A stretch of 64,000 bases of DNA from Aedes albopictus (Eukaryota; Arthropoda; Insecta; Diptera; Culicidae): contig NC_085136.1 in assembly GCF_035046485.1 (NCBI RefSeq), forward strand, positions 83,407,734-83,471,733, given 5' to 3'. The notes beneath the pieces were generated by a model. That model was not told the DNA's origin, did not search any database, and was given only the letters and a program-made list of their open reading frames with translations. Shown in pieces: positions 45,718 through 55,253 of the stretch (the stretch's first letter is position 1; each line of letters opens with the position of its first letter). The translations under genes and the position numbers were made by a program.

Positions 45718-46779
45718 CACTAAAACCTTAATTTATGCATGTTATTTTTATGCACCTTTTTTATGACCTGCATAAATTAAGGAAAAGCTACTCAGAACCA
45801 ATATTGTGCATAAGAATATTTAATAATGACGGTAACTATTGCAACGGCGGCTAAAGGGTGTTTATAAGGATGAGCAAATGGAAGTCACAGGGGAGTTTCA
45901 GGGGGTTCCCAGGGGTTTCCGCGAGGTACCAGGAGATCTCCGGGGGGTTTTCGGGGGTCTGAGGGGGTTTTCGAAAGCATTGCAGAGAGTTTCAGAGGAT
46001 TTTCGACGGGATTTGGAGGCGTTACAGGTACGTTTTCGGGGGTTTCCGAGGATCTCACGTGCGTTAAACGGGTGCAAGTGGGTCGTAGATGGATTCGGAG
46101 GCGTTAGGCAGGCGTTTTTGGGGGTTCAGATGCGTTACATTGGGTCCGAGGGGATTTTAGAGGGATTTTGGAGGCATTTCAGGGAGTTTCAGAGCATTTT
46201 TGGCGGGATTCAGAGGCCTTACGGAGGCGTTTTCGAGGGTTTCGGAGCGTCTTATTAAGAGGAGTTTTGGGGTTTGGGATTCAGAGGCGTTACGGAGGAG
46301 ATTTCGGGGATTTTGGAGCGTCGCAGGTGCGTTACATGGGCGTCCGAGGCGGTTTAACCTTTTGGAGCCGATTTGTTTCGCCGCTGTCGACGCAACCTCG
46401 CTGGTGTCGAACACGTTTGTTATGCTCGGTTTCATCGCCGGGGTCATATATGACCCCTCCGGCTCCAAAGGGTTAAGGGGAATTTTGGAGCCATTTCAGG
46501 AAGTTTCAGAGCATTTTCGGCGGGATTCAGAAGCGTTACGGAAGCGTTACGAATGAGTTTTCAACGGTTTCGGAGCGTCGCAGATGCGTTACATGGGGTC
46601 CGAGGGGGTTTTAGGGGGATTTTCGAGGCATTTCAGGAAGTTTCAGAGCATTTTCGGCGGGATTCAGAGGCGTTACGGAAGCGTAATGAAGGAGTTTTTT
46701 TTATTTACAAATTTTCCTCATTTTATGCCTTTTTTAATTTATACACCCAGAGCCATGTGCATAAATTGAGGTTTTAGTG
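45718..46779. mobile_element. TIR element carrying a satellite core, copy 1
   Basis: The ends are CACTAAAACCTTAATTTATG and, reversed from 46779, CACTAAAACCTCAATTTATG, flanked by TA on each side (45716-45717, 46780-46781). Just inside the left end both this copy and that at 61242-62578 share GCTACTCAGAACCAAT and TGTGCATAAGAATATTTAAT. The core (about 45890-46690) is the degenerate satellite with units GCGTTACATGGGGTCCGAGG. It is interrupted by a TTAA MITE. Frames at 45839-46258 and beyond are products of the repeat. Confidence 0.82.
46358..46472. mobile_element. 115-bp TTAA-flanked MITE
   Basis: TTAA at 46354-46357 and 46473-46476; ends CCTTTTGGAGCCG and, reversed, CCCTTTGGAGCCG. It is GC-rich and contains GGGGTCATATATGACCCC, a perfect palindrome, near 46440. 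It lies in the satellite core of the TIR element. Confidence 0.8.
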
Positions 46780-46855
46780 TAGTAACTTGTAATTGCGCAC
46801 TCGTATATAGTGCGGCAGACAATTAAACGTTCCATAATAAATAAAAAAAATGCAT

Positions 46856-46998
46856 AAGGCGCAGTCCACAAATTACGTAACGCTTTTGGGGGAGGCCCAT
46901 ACAAAAATGTTTGGATTTCCATACAAAAAGCGCTGCGGAGGGGGAGGGGGGTCGTAAAGATATCAATTTTAGCGTTACGTAATAAATGGATGCTGCCT
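46856..46998. mobile_element. MITE of the TCCATAAATTACGT type, diverged
   Basis: Left GCAGTCCACAAATTACGTAA and right, reversed, GCAGCATCCATTTATTACGTAACGC-like; the middle has GGGGGAGGCCCATACAAAAA. It is clearly related in plan to 48071-48240. Confidence 0.65.
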
Positions 46999-47014
46999 AA
47001 ATAATTCTTAAGTT

Positions 47015-47427
47015 ATCCCAAGCAACACACATGCTATAATAGAGTTACGACAGCGCAAGTTTTGGTTGTATAGAAGTTTATTTTACGTAATTTTAACATT
47101 GTGTTGAAATATCGTAAAACCAAAACTTGCGCTGTCGTAACTTTTATATAACACTAGCTGTACCCGGCAAACTTTGTCTTGCCTACTGCGTTTTTTTGAC
47201 GTTTGAAGTCCCTAGCCAAGCGCCCAAGTCCCCGTTCCAAATGTATGAAAACCCGATTTATAAAAACTCTCAATTTTCCCATGTTTCAGGCCTCATAAAC
47301 CTTCCTTGGGTGAAAACTAACAGAACAAAACTTGGACGACCCAAATCGGACCATCCGTTCGCAAGTTATGCGCGGTCCCACGTATGCCACTGCATTTTTA
47401 TATATATAGATGTGTGTTGCTTGGGAT
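47015..47427. mobile_element. 0.4-kb element with CCCAAGCAACACA ends
   Basis: Left ATCCCAAGCAACACACAT, right its exact complement. Inside, GTTACGACAGCGCAAGTTTT and its complement lie at 47047-47070 and 47118-47142. Behind them is a stretch starting CTAGCTGTACCCGGCAAACT and ending TATATATATAGA, which I recall as a widespread insect repeat. So at least three layers are nested. Confidence 0.65.
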
Positions 47428-48070
47428 GGCATGAATTGAACTATTAGGACCTGAATTCTTCAGATTTCAAGCTTTCAGGAACTTTGTTAAGTTATTTTTA
47501 CGATGATTAAAAAAAATCGGAGGAAATTGTGTTGATTTTGAAATTTCTCACATTTTGTATGTATGTAATGAAAAATTTTTAACCTCATTTACTCGAAAGT
47601 GGGTTTTTGTCACTTACACCCCTTTGCTTCTAACCCCCTCAATTATAAACGAACGTCGTTATGACGTCACGCGGGGAAAAGCATGCATGCTGTCATTGCA
47701 TGCTTTATACACCTTTTGTGAAGAATATGATATTTGCTAGGATTTTTTTATGATGATATATAAGTGACTAAAAAGTAACTTAAATTTCAACAGGATCATT
47801 GAACGAAATATTTTGTTTATTCGGCAATGAATGACATGCATTCATTTTGGGAGCGTTTAAACTTAAATCGATTATTTTCTGAAGATTATTGGGGAAATTC
47901 TAAGTTCGGCGGCGTGATGAGTTTTAAGCTGGCGGCGTGCTAGAAAATCAAAACATCCGGCGGCGTGAAGTAATAATTCTCGACGGCGCACATCTCTAGT
48001 CTTTGAGACAAAATGAGATGAATATAGGTACTAGGCCGAAGAAGGGGGCTTTTACCCTATAGTAGCTTCT
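47428..48070. other. no gene recognised
   Basis: GGCGGCGTG words recur at 47909, 47931 and 47959. No further structure is seen. Confidence 0.4.
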
Positions 48071-48240
48071 ATGGGAACGTCCATAAATTACGTCACGCTT
48101 TGAGGGGGGAGGGGGGGTTCAGCAAAGTGTGACGACCCATACAAAAATTTCAGAGGTCCAATATAAAAAGTGTGACATAGGGGGGAGGGGGGATTGAAAA
48201 TGGTCAATTTTTGCGTGACGTAATTTATGGACGTTCCCTA
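48071..48240. mobile_element. MITE of the TCCATAAATTACGT type
   Basis: Left TGGGAACGTCCATAAATTAC, right its complement ending in GGACGTTCCC before TA. The inner sequence has G-runs and CCATACAAAAA. This word pair is frequent in insect DNA. Confidence 0.8.
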
Positions 48241-48667
48241 TACGAAATCATCATTGCTTCGAAGATTCTGTAAATATATTGATGTACTAGTTTCAGAAAT
48301 CTAGTGCGAACTTTTGGCCCCACTGTCGAGGTTTTAACAATGTCCCTTTCTGCAAGAAGCACTAGAAGTTTATTGTTTATTCGAGTGCACCTCTCGAACT
48401 ACTATGGTATAACGGTTCTCTGACATCGAGAGGTTATGAGATTCATCTTCTTCCTGTTACTACAAATTCTTATTCCAACAGGTCCAAAATTTCTATCAAA
48501 ACACCTAGAAACACATTTTTGCGTTTAACTCTGCCAAATCGTTCCAATTTTTATTGAAGAGTAACTGACCTGGTCATGTGTCGAACCCATATTGATTTGT
48601 TTGGGTTCTTAACTCTTGCTCAGAAAAAGACCCACTGCGAACTTTTGACCCGCATTATTCTACACTA

Positions 48668-48834
48668 GGGGGCTGTCCATAAACCACGTGGTCATGAGGG
48701 GAGGGGGGGGGTTCGGCCTATGAGCATTTTGTATGAACGAATAAAAAAATTTGTATGGACAAATGACCACGCGGGGGGGGGGGGGGGGTATGAGAAGTCC
48801 CAAAAAACTGACCACGTGGTTTATGGACAGCCCC
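48668..48834. mobile_element. 167-bp MITE in the split RTE
   Basis: Left GGGGGCTGTCCATAAACCAC, right, reversed, GGGGCTGTCCATAAACCAC; the symmetry covers 26 bases. TA is duplicated (48666-48667, 48835-48836). A G-run of about 16 stands at 48773-48788. It lies eight bases behind the right end of the composite insertion, within the RTE frame. Confidence 0.88.
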
Positions 48835-48836
48835 TA

Positions 48837-49465
48837 GTAACATGCGATAATGATGTTACCCGCGAGGTAAGAAGACGGATTGCAACTGCGAATCGGGCCT
48901 TTATCGGTCTGCGAAACCAGCTGAAGTTTCGTAGTCTGCAAACAAAGACAAAACTCGCGTTGTACAAGACTCTGATACTTCCATGAGAGACGAACCAGCC
49001 AAGGGCTGAAAGTCTCTTTAATAAAAACAAATCAATCAATCAAATCTGATACTTTCGATCGTTTTATACGCCCATGAATCGTGGACGTTGAGAGAAGCTG
49101 ATCGGAGAGACTTTGGAGTCATCGAACGTAAAGTACTGCGAATAATACTCGGCGGTAAACTGGAGGACGGCATCTGGCTGCGTCGCTTGAACTACGAATT
49201 GTACCAAGTAAATAAAGAGATGAAAATAGTGAAGCGAATGAAACACGTCAGGCTGCGGTGGGCTGGGCACGTAGCGCGTAAGCCGCAGGAACGATAATTT
49301 AAAGCTTCGTGATAGGCTGCGCACACGGTGGCTTTTTGCAGTTGAGGAGGACCAAAGTTCAGGGTGACTGGAAGCGATTGGCCCAGGACCGGGACCAGTG
49401 GAGGCGAATGCTTCATTCGGCGTAGACTCACCGCTATGAGTTGTAGCCCATCAAGTATCAAGTAA
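48837..49465 (+). pseudogene. RTE-clade LINE, right part of the split copy
   Basis: Frames read VTCDNDVTREVRRRIATANR, KTKLALYKTLIL, then after the small insertion 48981-49044 SIVLYAHESWTLREADRRDF, RLRWAGHVARKPQER and a shifted RWLFAVEED. The end near 49465 has CAAGTATCAAGTAAGTAG, an RTE-like tail. It completes the piece at 34604-34886. Confidence 0.8.
48981..49044 (+). mobile_element. 64-bp micro-retroposon with 10-bp duplication
   Basis: TCTGATACTT stands on both sides (48971-48980, 49045-49054). The insert contains AGAGAC pairing GTCTCT, CAGCC pairing GGCTG, then AATAAA and repeats of ATCA. Removing insert and one duplication restores the RTE frame, so it is a true insertion. Confidence 0.85.
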
Positions 49466-49539
49466 GTAGTAGCGAAGCGTGTCAATATAATGTCCACACA
49501 AGATCGTCCGGGGCGGACTCCTGTTTCGTCAATCTTCTC

Positions 49540-49740
49540 CTGTATACGGTTAACGACTCAGCATCTGAATTGGGGTTAACCGAGGAGCGACGGAGGATCT
49601 TCAGTGGTGTGCAGGAAAAGGGTGTGTGGCGGCGAAGCATGAACTACGAGCTCTCTGCAATCTACGGCGAATCCAACATCCTGGAAGTGATCAACGTTGG
49701 ACCAATACGGTAAGCAGGACGTGTGGTGACAACAACCTTG
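49540..49740 (+). pseudogene. RTE-like C-terminal fragment
   Basis: The words FSGVQEKGVWRRSMNYELSA and IYGESNILEVINVGPIR correspond to the GVQ..G.WRRRMN.EL region of RTE elements. It differs from both RTE families above, so it is a third lineage. Confidence 0.55.
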
Positions 49741-50285
49741 CATAATTGGTGTTTGCTAATCATCCGGTTGGCACAAGTGGCCGTAGTGTGCACGGTGGAC
49801 CAGGTGGAGCACGGCTTAAAAATCATAAGGCAGGCTAGTAACCTATGTAAACATCTATTTCGGATGGAAACATGTGACGTCGTTCTTATCGTCTTTCACG
49901 TGGTCAAATTGGTGTGGAGTATTAGATCACCTATGAACGATTTGACTTACGTCTTCAAAAAGCTGTCAGATTTCGGGAATACCTTCATCAGAATAACCAG
50001 CCAGAAATCGAATGTCGTGACTGTTCGTGTGACTAACATCTATTTTGCCTTGCCCTTACAGCGTCAGTGGCGGTAATATAAGTGTCAAATGAATTTTGTT
50101 CACCAAAACAAAAGGTCCTTTACAAGATGGGCACTTAAACATAATCAATTATTACAACTAAAGTTATGAAAATAATTGAATAGGAAAACTGAGTACATCG
50201 CCATTGGCGTTCTAGTGTATTTCTATTATACCTTCTGTACACCGTGAAGTGGAGTATATGATCTAGTTATAGTTGGACGTGACCG
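49741..50285. other. no gene recognised
   Basis: A 117-codon frame (49723-50076) shows no known domain. Confidence 0.35.
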
Positions 50286-50289
50286 AGGA

Positions 50290-50400
50290 TGGAGGGTGAG
50301 CAACAACCACAAACCGAGCTGAAGAAGAGCAACTGATGAAAGATTGCAAACCATGACCATTTGCTGAAGTAAACGTGTGACCACTGCTTCACGGCATTTT
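50290..50400 (-). mobile_element. tRNA-derived SINE fragment, second copy
   Basis: AAGAGCAACTGATGAAAG, AACCATGACCAT and AAACGTGTGACCA match 2308-2393 in order and orientation. Confidence 0.55.
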
Positions 50401-52220
50401 TTATATTTTCAGAATCAAATACAGATTCACGAAAACGTTCATTAGTATAGCAGATGATATTGTAAAACATATTACGGTAATAACGACGGAACGAATGGTT
50501 CGACGAAGAGTGCAGAACGGTTTTGGAGGAGAAGAACGCAGCGAGGGCGGTAATGCTGCAGCAAGGGACTCGATAGAACGTGGAACGTTACAAACAGAAG
50601 CGAAAACAGCAGACCATCCTCTTTCGGGGGAAAAAGCGCCGCCTGGAGGAAGCGGAGTGTGGAGAAATTGCGGGTGTGGCACCATTTGATCATAGGGACT
50701 TGTTCGTTTTGAACACAGATTGCCTCTTCGCTGATCAAAATAGACACACACAAATAATAAACATCAATATAAAAGTATTGCGAAGCCAATCAAATCCAAC
50801 TTTATGTTGATAATAATTGACTAAAAATCTCCAGCTGCTTAAAAATTTTCCAGCATTATCAAGATGTCGTAGAATTCCCAATTTTCATAATCCTCCTTGT
50901 TTTCGTGCAAATTAGACGTGTAGGTTAGTTTGGAAATCTTCGTCGGAATCTAGTCAAGCTAATTACCTCATCATCGTTCTCGCTGTTGTCTGCGTCGTCG
51001 TCGTCGTCGTCGTTTTCCCATTACGGTGAATCACCCCGGAAGTATTCCAATTTCCTTCCGGCACACCGGGCGCTCACTCCCTAGGCAGGCACTTGGCATA
51101 TCTTCCGCCAGCCATAGAGATAACCCCACGCACGTTCCCATCGTCATCGTCGGCGTCGTCGTCCCCAAGCCAGCTGCCAGTGGAAGATGATTACAACGGG
51201 CAGAAGAGTGAGCGCACTCAGCCAAGATAAAATTAGATTGTGAAGTCTTTCCACTTTCGTGACCCACTTCGAGGGCGCGGCGGCAAATCCCAAGAGGAAC
51301 TTCCGCATTGTCAAACAACTGGCTTTGTAGTCGATTAATGTAGCGTGAAAATTAATAATCTCGTCGGTCGGCAGCGCAGTTCTTTCGGGTTGAAGGAGAG
51401 CTTTTGTTGAGAGTCATTCGGAATCCAGCGGCTCGAGTAATGGGAGCGAAATCGCCTGAAAAGTTTCCATTTCAATGGTGGGGTGTAATTAAGATTTCAA
51501 TGGTGCTCCAGGCCAGCCAGCACCCAGCAGGCGTGCCGGGGTTGTAATTGTTTCAAAAAGAACAACGAACTGATTCCGACAATTATTGAGCTCTCCGCCT
51601 GTGAACGATCCGGCTCAATGAACGACCATTATCGACACAAATACATAATTGAGGCAGTGATCCACAATGACGACGACGAAGACGACGCAGGCAATCGCTC
51701 ATTCAATTCAAACAGGAACGGGTACAATAGCTAATAATAATGGTAGCAAACTTACATTCTATCAGCGAGATACGACGAAAAGATATTCAATGCCGGCTGT
51801 CTGAGGCACCTTCACGCTACTGGAAAAGCGCTTCATCATAATTATCGACGCCATTTGCAGCTCAGGAAAGCTTCTTTCGGGGTCAATAACAACCAGTCAC
51901 CTTGCACTGAAAAAAAAACAACTCACCTGGATATAGCTAGATATGTTGATAAGATTCATATTTATATATTGAGCTTGAGAGGAGGTTAGTGGTGAGCTTG
52001 TTTGTTTCAATTCCAATTCTGTTAATTATAACTACTGTGATGGTCCTAATGATTATCATCTTTTTTTGTTAACTTTCTTCTTTAAACACACCGTCATTAA
52101 ATTATGTGTGACCATCATTGTATGGTGCACCTGAAAGCACGATAATGCAATTTAAGTATTTACTGTGAATGCAATATGCGCCCGGCTTAGACAGCCTCGG
52201 TCCAGACATGTTCTGCTGAC
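50401..52220. other. no gene recognised; TCG microsatellites
   Basis: TCGTCGTCGTCGTCG at 50995-51014 and a mixed TCG/TCA run at 51140-51165. Otherwise no transposon ends or coding signal were seen in 1.8 kb, so this may be host intergenic DNA. Confidence 0.4.
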
Positions 52221-53549
52221 ACACAGTGTTCGAAATCGATGATTTTGCGATCAAAATTAAATTACTTTTTTTAGGTTGGTTCTAGAGATTTGGCGTGTTC
52301 TACAAAGTTTTTTGCATGTTAAAAGGCGTCTTTTGATAAAATGTAATAAATGATTAATCCTCCTAGAAGTGAGATAAAAATTTTATTTTTTCGAAATATT
52401 TTTTTAGAGGTTTGACGTCTTCGGCAAAGTTTTAGGCCATAATAAGAGAACAAAAATCGTAGAACATGTCAAAGCTCCACCTCTTACGGTTTTCGAGATA
52501 TGGAGCGTTTTGTGCGAAGTACCCCTAAAACTAGTTTTTTCAGTGTAGCTTCAACAGATAAAATCCTACAGTTTTGTGATCTTTTACAAACTTGTTCAGG
52601 ACACATTTCTAGCGCTACATAACTTGAATATTGACCCAAAAAAAACATCAAATAGGTAATTTTAAAGTAACTTCATCAGAAATTGCCTGATCATCTGATA
52701 GTAAACAATATAAATTCAAAAGCATGAATAAAATATTCTGTTTGGTAAAAACAATGCTCAAAAACGACACGAATGCACCTTTGGTGTAAAGTGTCGCAAA
52801 TTTAAGTAAATAAATAAATAAATCATGCTCAAAAATGTTGTAAAATATTGCCGGAAGAAACACAGTGCAGTAAAAATTACTGTGGGCATCTTAATTATTT
52901 TTTTTTTCAAATTTATTTTTCTTATATTACAGGCAAAATAATTAGTTTTTGTCATGTATTTAAACCACCTTTCCCACTATTGCCCACGAGGGTTTCCACC
53001 CCCAAGTGATAGTAAAAAGTATAATCTTTCAACTACCGACTGAGCCATCTGCGCCATTTTGCGCCGGAAATAGTTACTTAAGGTGAAAGTACACCTTAAA
53101 ATATGTTAAATTTGCCTATAACTTTTTTGTTTTAAGATATAATGACTTGACATCTTCGGAAGAAATGTGTATTTTGACGTCCTGAACAAGTTTGTAGAAG
53201 ATCACAAAACTGTAGGATTTTATCTGTTGAAGCTACACTGAAAATACTAGTTTTAGGGGTACTTCGCACAAAACGCTTCATATCTCGAAAACCGTAAGAG
53301 GTGGAGCTTTGACATGTTCTACGATTTTTGGGCTAAAACTTTGCCGAAGACGTCAAACCTCTAAAAAAATATTTCGAAAAAATAAAATTTTTATCTCACT
53401 TCTAGGGGGATTAATCATTTATTACATTTTATCAAAAGACGCCTTTTAACATGCAGAAAAACTTTGTAGAACACGCCAAATCTCTAGAACCAACCTAAAA
53501 AAAGTTATTTAATTTTGATCGCAAAATCATCGATTTCGAACACAGTGTG
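52221..53549. mobile_element. 1.3-kb foldback element
   Basis: Arms of about 390 bases are inverted copies: 52221-52610 and 53160-53549, beginning GTTCGAAATCGATGATTTTG at both outer ends. They share words such as TAAAAGGCGTCTTTTGATAA and CACCTCTTACGGTTTTCGAG with few differences. The left arm has a small deletion-type difference around ATAATAAGAGAAC (52440). The loop of about 550 bases is AT-rich and includes a tRNA-like sequence. No protein. Confidence 0.9.
52986..53066 (-). other. tRNA-like sequence in foldback loop
   Basis: On the minus strand: GCGCAGATGGCTCAGTCGGT (an intact A box, TGGCTCAGTCGG), an anticodon-arm-like ACTTTTTACT, and a B-box position GGGTGGAAACCC that departs from GGTTCGAATCC. 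It is Lys-like in its A box but the acceptor arm does not pair. Probably a pseudogene or SINE head. Confidence 0.45.
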
Positions 53550-53596
53550 ACAGCGGTGTTCCCACGAAAGGCGAGCCTTCGTTAACATGACACTCC

Positions 53597-54853
53597 GTCA
53601 GTTCGACCGCTGCTGTCGTCAAGTACAGACGGAGACAAACGTGCGCTCTGCAGTGCGGGATCGCTTTGTTCGAAGCGCGTGCTTTATAGAATTTTTCTAT
53701 TGTCGGTGGGTCACACTTGTCTCGGGCCGGTGGTGCTTTTTGTGCGTTGGAAGCCAATTATCATCGGTATGGGCGAAGTGATGATAGAAAATACCGTTCA
53801 ATTTCGGTTCCCTGCGACAAGCCCACGTCCGTCGTGGGTTGAGATTGCTGGCTTTATTAAGCAATTGAACACGGATGTGACGCTGATGGAGACAGTCTAC
53901 AAAACAGCAAACGACCGATCGCTGTTCATCAAGTTTTCATCCCATGATGCCATGATGGACTCGCTCAGCAAAAATGCGGAACCGAGATTTTTTGTCTACA
54001 ACAGTGGAAGATCAGTTGAGGTGTGCATGACTGTGGCGGGCACGAATATGCAGTACGTTCGCATATTCGACTTGCCGCCGGAACTGTCGGACGGCGTTCT
54101 GTTATCAGTGCTCGGAGAATACGGGAAGATAGACAGAATAGCACGGGAGAAATTTCCAGTGAATTTGGGCCTCGACCATGTGTGTACTGGAGTGCGTGGA
54201 GTGTTTATGGATGTGGAACATGATATCCCCCCATCAATCGATGTCGCGGGTCGAAAAGCCAATGTGTTTTATGATGGCTTGAAAGACACTTGTTTTTCAT
54301 GTCACAAAACAGGCCATCGAAGAGACAGCTGCCCACAGCGGAAACCGCAGAATAGGAAACAAAACGAGGAATCGCATGTGTCATCGGTAGTATCGTATGC
54401 TACAGTGGTCTCCGGAATCCAAAGAGCATCGGAAGAAGAGCATTTGACGGAGGTATCGACTGACGAAGTAATCGAAGTCCTGGACGAAGAATTGCTGGAA
54501 ACCCCCCCGGAGACTGGAGAAACAGAGCAGATACAGGCACACGCTTGTGCAACCGGATCAGCCCCGCAAAAGGATATTCTATGCAAGGAAAATATGGAGA
54601 AATTAGAGGAGGTCGCTTATGCGATTAAGGAAGCCATCGAAAACCAGACTGCGAAGGAACGGCGGAAACAGTTTGCGAATTCGAGCTCAAATTCCGCTTC
54701 TCTTCCCAAAAAGAAGGTTGCCCGCAGAACGTTTTATTGAATATTTTGATTAGCTTTTTAATAACAAAACTTTGTTAAAACGATTATCGGCTCGGTAGAG
54801 CTTTCAATTAAGCAAGTGAGCCTCACAAATAAACGAAATGGCAAAAAAAAAAA
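53597..54853 (+). mobile_element. gag-only retroposon with 13-bp duplication and poly(A)
   Basis: AACATGACACTCC occurs at 53584-53596 and 54854-54866. Between them lie a 5' untranslated part, one intact gag-like gene, a short 3' part with AATAAA (54827-54832) and a run of A (54843-54853). This is the complete signature of target-primed insertion of an mRNA. No endonuclease or RT is encoded. Either it is a gag-only LINE moved by another element's enzymes or a processed copy of a host gene derived from gag. Confidence 0.85.
53769..54740 (+). CDS. intact gag/ORF1-like protein with one zinc knuckle
   Basis: The protein of 323 residues starts best at the ATG at 53769 (MGEVMIENTVQFRF); an upstream in-frame GTG extension from 53679 would add 30 residues of hydrophobic, non-gag-like character. 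The N-terminal half resembles the RRM-like core of LINE/retroviral-type gag proteins (RSVEVCMTVAGTNMQYVRIF, IFDLPPELSDGVLLSVLGEY). A zinc knuckle CFSCHKTGHRRDSC covers residues 175-188 (54291-54332). Behind it come an acidic stretch (EVIEVLDEELLETPPE), a helix and a basic tail KKKVARR. The expected role is RNA binding. The frame has no stop or shift, in contrast to every LINE copy around it. Clade assignment is open. Confidence 0.8.
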   Translation: MGEVMIENTVQFRFPATSPRPSWVEIAGFIKQLNTDVTLMETVYKTANDRSLFIKFSSHDAMMDSLSKNAEPRFFVYNSGRSVEVCMTVAGTNMQYVRIFDLPPELSDGVLLSVLGEYGKIDRIAREKFPVNLGLDHVCTGVRGVFMDVEHDIPPSIDVAGRKANVFYDGLKDTCFSCHKTGHRRDSCPQRKPQNRKQNEESHVSSVVSYATVVSGIQRASEEEHLTEVSTDEVIEVLDEELLETPPETGETEQIQAHACATGSAPQKDILCKENMEKLEEVAYAIKEAIENQTAKERRKQFANSSSNSASLPKKKVARRTFY

Positions 54854-54866
54854 AACATGACACTCC

Positions 54867-55250
54867 AGGTATCTACCCTGGTTCGTCCCAAAGCAATATG
54901 TGGGACAAAACGATATAAATACACCGATTTGAATAAAGAAAAACACACTTGACTTTTAGCAATCATACGGGTTTTACTTCTTTTGTTGCTAATAGTTGGA
55001 CCGGGTAAACCGTAATCCTCTATTACACCAACAATAAGAGAAACTCCCTAAGTTTGGAAGTCTGTTTAAAAGTATGAAAGCCAACTACTACACTACGCAT
55101 ATGCAGTAGTGTCTAGTCATTTTTTTTAGTGTCTGGAGTCTGGAGTCTGGATGCCACGTCTCGTATAGGAAACCACATTACTTTCACCGTTTCATCACAG
55201 TCAGCCGACACCGTGTCTTCGTCGGCTTCGCTCTTTCGTCCTTGTCGCCA
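54867..55250. other. possible promoter/LTR-like sequence
   Basis: GATATAAATACACC and AATAAAGAAAAACAC stand close together at 54912-54945, an arrangement seen in LTRs, but no second copy was found. TCTGGAGTCTGGAGTCTGG repeats at 55131-55150. Confidence 0.3.
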
Positions 55251-55253
55251 TAC

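Larger units (their letters stand above)
34887..48660. mobile_element. composite insertion with TIRs and TA duplication
   Basis: The left end reads GAGTAATGCGGGGCAAAAG and the right end, reversed from 48660, GAATAATGCGGGTCAAAAG; both continue with TTCGCA. TA stands outside each end (34885-34886, 48661-48662). The flanks belong to one RTE reading frame: joining them at a single TA gives ...LG-TLVTC... without a shift. The interior includes a related MITE (35103-42446) carrying an LTR element, several other insertions, and a 43.2-45.7 kb stretch with a candidate gene. Without the MITE 35103-42446 it would be about 6.4 kb. It could be a non-autonomous Tc1/mariner-like transposon enlarged by nesting. 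Confidence 0.6.

Noticed and set aside
45839..46556. Overlapping long frames rich in G, F and R
   Set aside because: Products of the satellite core in the TIR element, open in several frames at once.
34887..48660. Maverick/Polinton or other large self-replicating transposon
   Set aside because: No DNA polymerase B, integrase (outside the nested Gypsy), ATPase or capsid gene in the interval; the size comes from nesting.
52986..53066. Functional tRNA-Lys gene
   Set aside because: A box intact, but the B box and acceptor stem are not.
54867..55000. Solo LTR
   Set aside because: TATA and AATAAA words are present but no second copy, target duplication or TG...CA ends could be shown.
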